Notes under the pieces: model-generated
What the model was told of the DNA's origin: nothing
What the model saw: only the letters and a program-made list of their open reading frames with translations
Database searches by the model: none
Program-made: the position numbers and the translations under genes
Shown: positions 61,040 through 64,000 of the stretch, piece by piece
How positions within the stretch are numbered: the first letter of the stretch is position 1
How the letters are laid out: each line of letters opens with the position of its first letter
Source of the DNA: Lewinella sp. IMCC34191
GTDB taxonomy: Bacteria; Bacteroidota; Bacteroidia; Chitinophagales; Saprospiraceae
Direction: 5' to 3'
Assembly (NCBI RefSeq): GCF_003390935.1
Contig: NZ_QNQZ01000006.1
Location: 124,001 to 188,000 of the forward strand
Length of the DNA stretch: 64,000 bases

Positions 61040-64000
61040 ATGCACGGTCTGACCACACCCTTCCTCCGCAGTATTCTTTTCCTATTGCTTTGCTCGCCCC
61101 TGCTGCGGGCGGAAGTGCGCCTGCCCCGCCTCATCGGCGACGGTATGATCCTGCAGCGCGATACCGAAGTAGAGGTGTGGGGCTGGGCCGACGCCGGGGA
61201 ATCCGTTACCGTCACCTTCGACGGTAAAAGCTACGTGGCCGACCCGGCAGCCGACGGGCGGTGGCGTACGACCCTGCCCGCCCACCCCGCCGGCGGTCCG
61301 TACACGATGACCGTGGCGGGGAGCAACACCATCGAGCTATCCGACATCCTCTTCGGCGACGTATGGCTGTGCTCGGGGCAGTCGAATATGGAATACAGCA
61401 TGGGCATGGTCGCCTCCCGTTACGAGGACGAGATCGCTGCCAGTACCAATGACCGCATCCGGCAGTTCAACGTGCCGAAGGAGTATGACTTCGCTGGTCC
61501 CCGCGAGGATTTCGGCGGCGGAGAATGGACCAGCGCGGACCCCGAGAGCGTAGTGAACTTCACCGCGGTTGGCTACTTCTTCGCCCGCGAGATCAACGAA
61601 CGCCACGACGTGCCGGTGGGGCTCATCAACGCCAGCCTGGGGGGCTCCCCCGCCGAGGCCTGGATGACGCCGGACGCACTGCGGGAATATCCCGGTCTCT
61701 ACGACGATGCCCTCCGCTACCGCGACACGGCCTACGTAAGCCAGGTGCGCCGCAGCGACCGCGAGCGCATCGGCGGCTGGTACGCCGAACTGAAGCAGCA
61801 GGACGCCGGTTACACGGGCGCCACCCCCTGGAGCGATCCGGCGGCCGACGACGCCGACTGGTCCACCACCACCCTACCCGGTTTATGGAACGAAACCGAG
61901 GCGGGAGAGGCCAGCGGCTCCGTCTGGTACCGCCGCAACTTCGAGGTGCCGGCCGGGCTGACCGGCAAGGAAGTGCAACTCCCCTTCGGTAACCTCATCG
62001 ACGCGGACTCGGTGTGGATCAACGGCACCTTCGTCGGCGGATTCGGTTCGCGCTACGTGCCGCGCAACTATACCGTCCCGGCCGGGGTACTGAAGGCGGG
62101 TGCGAATACCATCGCCGTGCGCGTCGTCAGCTCCGGCGGAAGCGGCGGTTTCATCCCCGAAAAGACCTACGCCCTTACCGACGGTACGACCACCGTGGAC
62201 CTGACCGGCGAATGGAAATTCCGTCGCGGCGGAGAGATGGATCCCTTGCAGGGGCCCACCTTCATCCAGTGGAAGCCGACCGGGCTGTACCACGCCATGA
62301 TCGCCCCGCTGCTCCCCTATGCACTGAAGGGGGTGCTGTGGTACCAGGGCGAATCGAACGTCGGTCGCGACCGGCAGTATGCGACTCTCTTCCCGAACCT
62401 GATCCAGAACTGGCGCGAGGAGCTCGACGCCCCCGACCTCCCCTTCCTGGCCGTGCAGCTACCGAACTTCGGATCAATCCAGGAGAAACCCGGCGAAAGC
62501 GGGTGGGCCAGGATGCGCGAAGCACAGGAGAAAATCCTCGCGATGGACAACACGGGCCTGGCTACGACCATCGACATCGGGGAATGGAACGACATCCATC
62601 CGCTTAATAAAATGGACGTCGGCAAGCGGCTGGCCCTGCTGGCCGAGCGGGACGTGTACGGGGATGCCGATGTGATCGCCGAGGGACCTACCTTCCGCGA
62701 GATGGAGGTGCGTGACGGGAAGGCTATCCTGCACTTCGACCACGTCGGCGGCGGATTAGCGTCGAGCGACGGGGAACCCCTGCGTCACTTCGCGGTGGCC
62801 GGAGCGGACGGAAGATTCGTCTGGGCCGAAGCCCGCATCCAGGGAGAAACGGTGGTGGTGAGTAGTCCGGAGGTAAGCACCCCCACTGCCGTCCGCTACG
62901 CCTGGGCCGACGCGCCAGAGGATATCAATTTCTTCAACGCGGCCGGCCTGCCGGCGCGTCCCTTTCGTACGGACATCCCTACGCAGGAGCAGGGAATGGG
63001 CGAAGTAAGTAGCCCCGACGGCCGGATTCGGATAATTTGCGATGTGGAAGCCGCAACCTACACCGTCGAAGTGGACGGCGTAACGGTGCTGAACGAAGGT
63101 AAACTGGGCGTGATGCGCGAGGATGGCGACTTTGCTTCTAACCTGCGCTCCGTCGCAACAAGCGAGCCGACGACCGTGCGCGAAGCGTACACGACCAAGA
63201 ACGCGAAGAAGTACGACATCACCTTCGAAGCCACCGAGCGGACGTGGGAAACTGAGAATGCCGACGGACAGCGGATGCATATCGTATTCCGCGTATCCAA
63301 CGGCGGGGTGGCTTTCCGTTACGTGTTCCCGGACACGACGGCGGAGGTGAAAAAGATCGTGAGCGAGGCGACCACCTTCCCCTTCCGGGAGGGAACGCGC
63401 GCCTGGCTGCAGCCGAAAACGGAAGCCCAGAGCGGCTTCGAGCATACGAATCCCTCCTACGAGGCGCACTATATGTCGGACATTCCGGTGGGCACGGCCG
63501 CCCCCGGCGATAACGGCTGGGTGTACCCGGCGCTCTTCCGCTACGGCGACACCTGGATGCTGCTGACCGAGGCCGACCTGGATACGACCTACTGCGGTAC
63601 GGCGCTGCAGCAGTACAGTCCCGACGGCGAGTACAAGATCAACTTCCCCCAGGAAGCGGAAGTCTTTACCGACGGGGTGCCTACGCTCAACCCACAGAGT
63701 AGCCTGCCCTGGGAAACCCCCTGGCGGATCATGGCCATCGGCGACCTGCGCACCATCCAGGAAGGGACGCTGGGAACCGACCTGGCCGCGCCGACGGTGC
63801 TGGCGGATACGGCCTGGATCCATCCGGGCAAGGCCAGCTGGAGCTGGATCTTAAAAAAGGATGCGGGAACGGTGTATGACGTGCAGCGTGACTACATCGA
63901 CTTTGCCGCGGACATGGCCTGGCAGTACTGCCTCATCGACGCGAGCTGGGACCAGACGATCGGCTACGACTCGGTACGCCTGCTGGCGAACTACGCCAAA
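61040..64000 (+). CDS. Sialate O-acetylesterase / GH97 fusion, 3' end outside the window
   Basis: Open from the ATG at 61040 to the window end (987 codons). Signal peptide MHGLTTPFLRSILFLLLCSPLLRA. Residues ~22-645 are a SASA-type esterase: LIGDGMILQRDTEVEVWGWA start, nucleophile VWLCSGQSNMEYSM, an inserted jelly-roll (ADSVWINGTFVGGFGSRYV), VLWYQGESNVGRDRQY and the His in WNDIHPLNKMDVG. From ~652 a GH97 N-terminal beta-sandwich follows (EVSSPDGRIRIICDVEAAT, PEGTRAWLQPKTEA-like region) and at ~930 the catalytic barrel begins (WIHPGKASWSWI ... YIDFAADMAWQYCLIDASWD). The GH97 nucleophile or base lies beyond the window. Frame checked at several points with no break. An acetyl-esterase joined to a glucosidase/galactosidase-type enzyme is unusual. 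Last visible gene of the operon. Confidence 0.88.
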   Translation, partial: MHGLTTPFLRSILFLLLCSPLLRAEVRLPRLIGDGMILQRDTEVEVWGWADAGESVTVTFDGKSYVADPAADGRWRTTLPAHPAGGPYTMTVAGSNTIELSDILFGDVWLCSGQSNMEYSMGMVASRYEDEIAASTNDRIRQFNVPKEYDFAGPREDFGGGEWTSADPESVVNFTAVGYFFAREINERHDVPVGLINASLGGSPAEAWMTPDALREYPGLYDDALRYRDTAYVSQVRRSDRERIGGWYAELKQQDAGYTGATPWSDPAADDADWSTTTLPGLWNETEAGEASGSVWYRRNFEVPAGLTGKEVQLPFGNLIDADSVWINGTFVGGFGSRYVPRNYTVPAGVLKAGANTIAVRVVSSGGSGGFIPEKTYALTDGTTTVDLTGEWKFRRGGEMDPLQGPTFIQWKPTGLYHAMIAPLLPYALKGVLWYQGESNVGRDRQYATLFPNLIQNWREELDAPDLPFLAVQLPNFGSIQEKPGESGWARMREAQEKILAMDNTGLATTIDIGEWNDIHPLNKMDVGKRLALLAERDVYGDADVIAEGPTFREMEVRDGKAILHFDHVGGGLASSDGEPLRHFAVAGADGRFVWAEARIQGETVVVSSPEVSTPTAVRYAWADAPEDINFFNAAGLPARPFRTDIPTQEQGMGEVSSPDGRIRIICDVEAATYTVEVDGVTVLNEGKLGVMREDGDFASNLRSVATSEPTTVREAYTTKNAKKYDITFEATERTWETENADGQRMHIVFRVSNGGVAFRYVFPDTTAEVKKIVSEATTFPFREGTRAWLQPKTEAQSGFEHTNPSYEAHYMSDIPVGTAAPGDNGWVYPALFRYGDTWMLLTEADLDTTYCGTALQQYSPDGEYKINFPQEAEVFTDGVPTLNPQSSLPWETPWRIMAIGDLRTIQEGTLGTDLAAPTVLADTAWIHPGKASWSWILKKDAGTVYDVQRDYIDFAADMAWQYCLIDASWDQTIGYDSVRLLANYAK

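Overview
The window looks like chromosome of a GC-rich Bacteroidota bacterium, most likely of the Saprospiraceae/Lewinella type. This is inferred from a C-terminal type IX secretion (Por) sorting domain on a 1172-residue surface protein, many Sec or lipoprotein signals, -7 elements of the TAnnTTTG type, few Shine-Dalgarno sequences, occasional GTG/TTG starts, and the long amidophosphoribosyltransferase with Cys after an eight-residue leader. No rRNA, tRNA or CRISPR array was seen.

Layout. 1-9973: lipoprotein fragment, M16 peptidase, membrane protein, secreted GH43-CBM6, membrane class III nucleotide cyclase, VWA lipoprotein, PurF. 10294-16127: T9SS surface protein with FG-GAP repeats and a duplicated module, Vat-like acetyltransferase, small membrane proteins including a 56-residue DUF1328 protein, outer-membrane barrel. 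16381-22228: KatG with a strong terminator, hypothetical lipoprotein, DUF1648 protein, THI5-like protein. 22341-24740: a GH39 gene broken by an in-frame amber codon, then six tandem 94-95 bp repeats. 24788-32164: nitrilase, GNAT, barrel protein, a Crp/Fnr regulator next to a DJ-1/PfpI lipoprotein, arylamine N-acetyltransferase and quinone reductase, plus two decaying gene duplicates.

32564-36959 is a sharply AT-rich island in a GC-rich context: DUF429 (RNase H-like nuclease family), a minimal SIR2-like protein, a free-standing WYL-domain protein and a 720-residue ABC/SMC-type ATPase with an unusual Walker A. Remains of an IS256-family transposase lie just to its right. This is the best candidate for an undescribed, probably anti-phage, system.

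37440-54852: small membrane proteins, a secreted TIM-barrel-like protein, an amidohydrolase lipoprotein frameshifted at a C8 run, a 162 bp imperfect palindrome, a carboxylesterase, a molybdenum hydroxylase pair (Tat large subunit plus 2Fe-2S subunit) divergent from an AraC regulator, two class C beta-lactamase-like hydrolases, an ECF sigma factor with a probable anti-sigma partner, a CarboxypepD_reg-like protein, and a sorbosone-dehydrogenase-like/HEAT/cytochrome c lipoprotein. 55209-64000: a tight operon for hemicellulose breakdown (GH43, three CE1-type esterase proteins including a double one, and a sialate-O-acetylesterase/GH97 fusion cut by the window end), preceded by a TAnnTTTG box overlapping a perfect palindrome.

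A short repeat with core GGCGGAGCGCAGG occurs a dozen or more times on both strands, mostly between genes.
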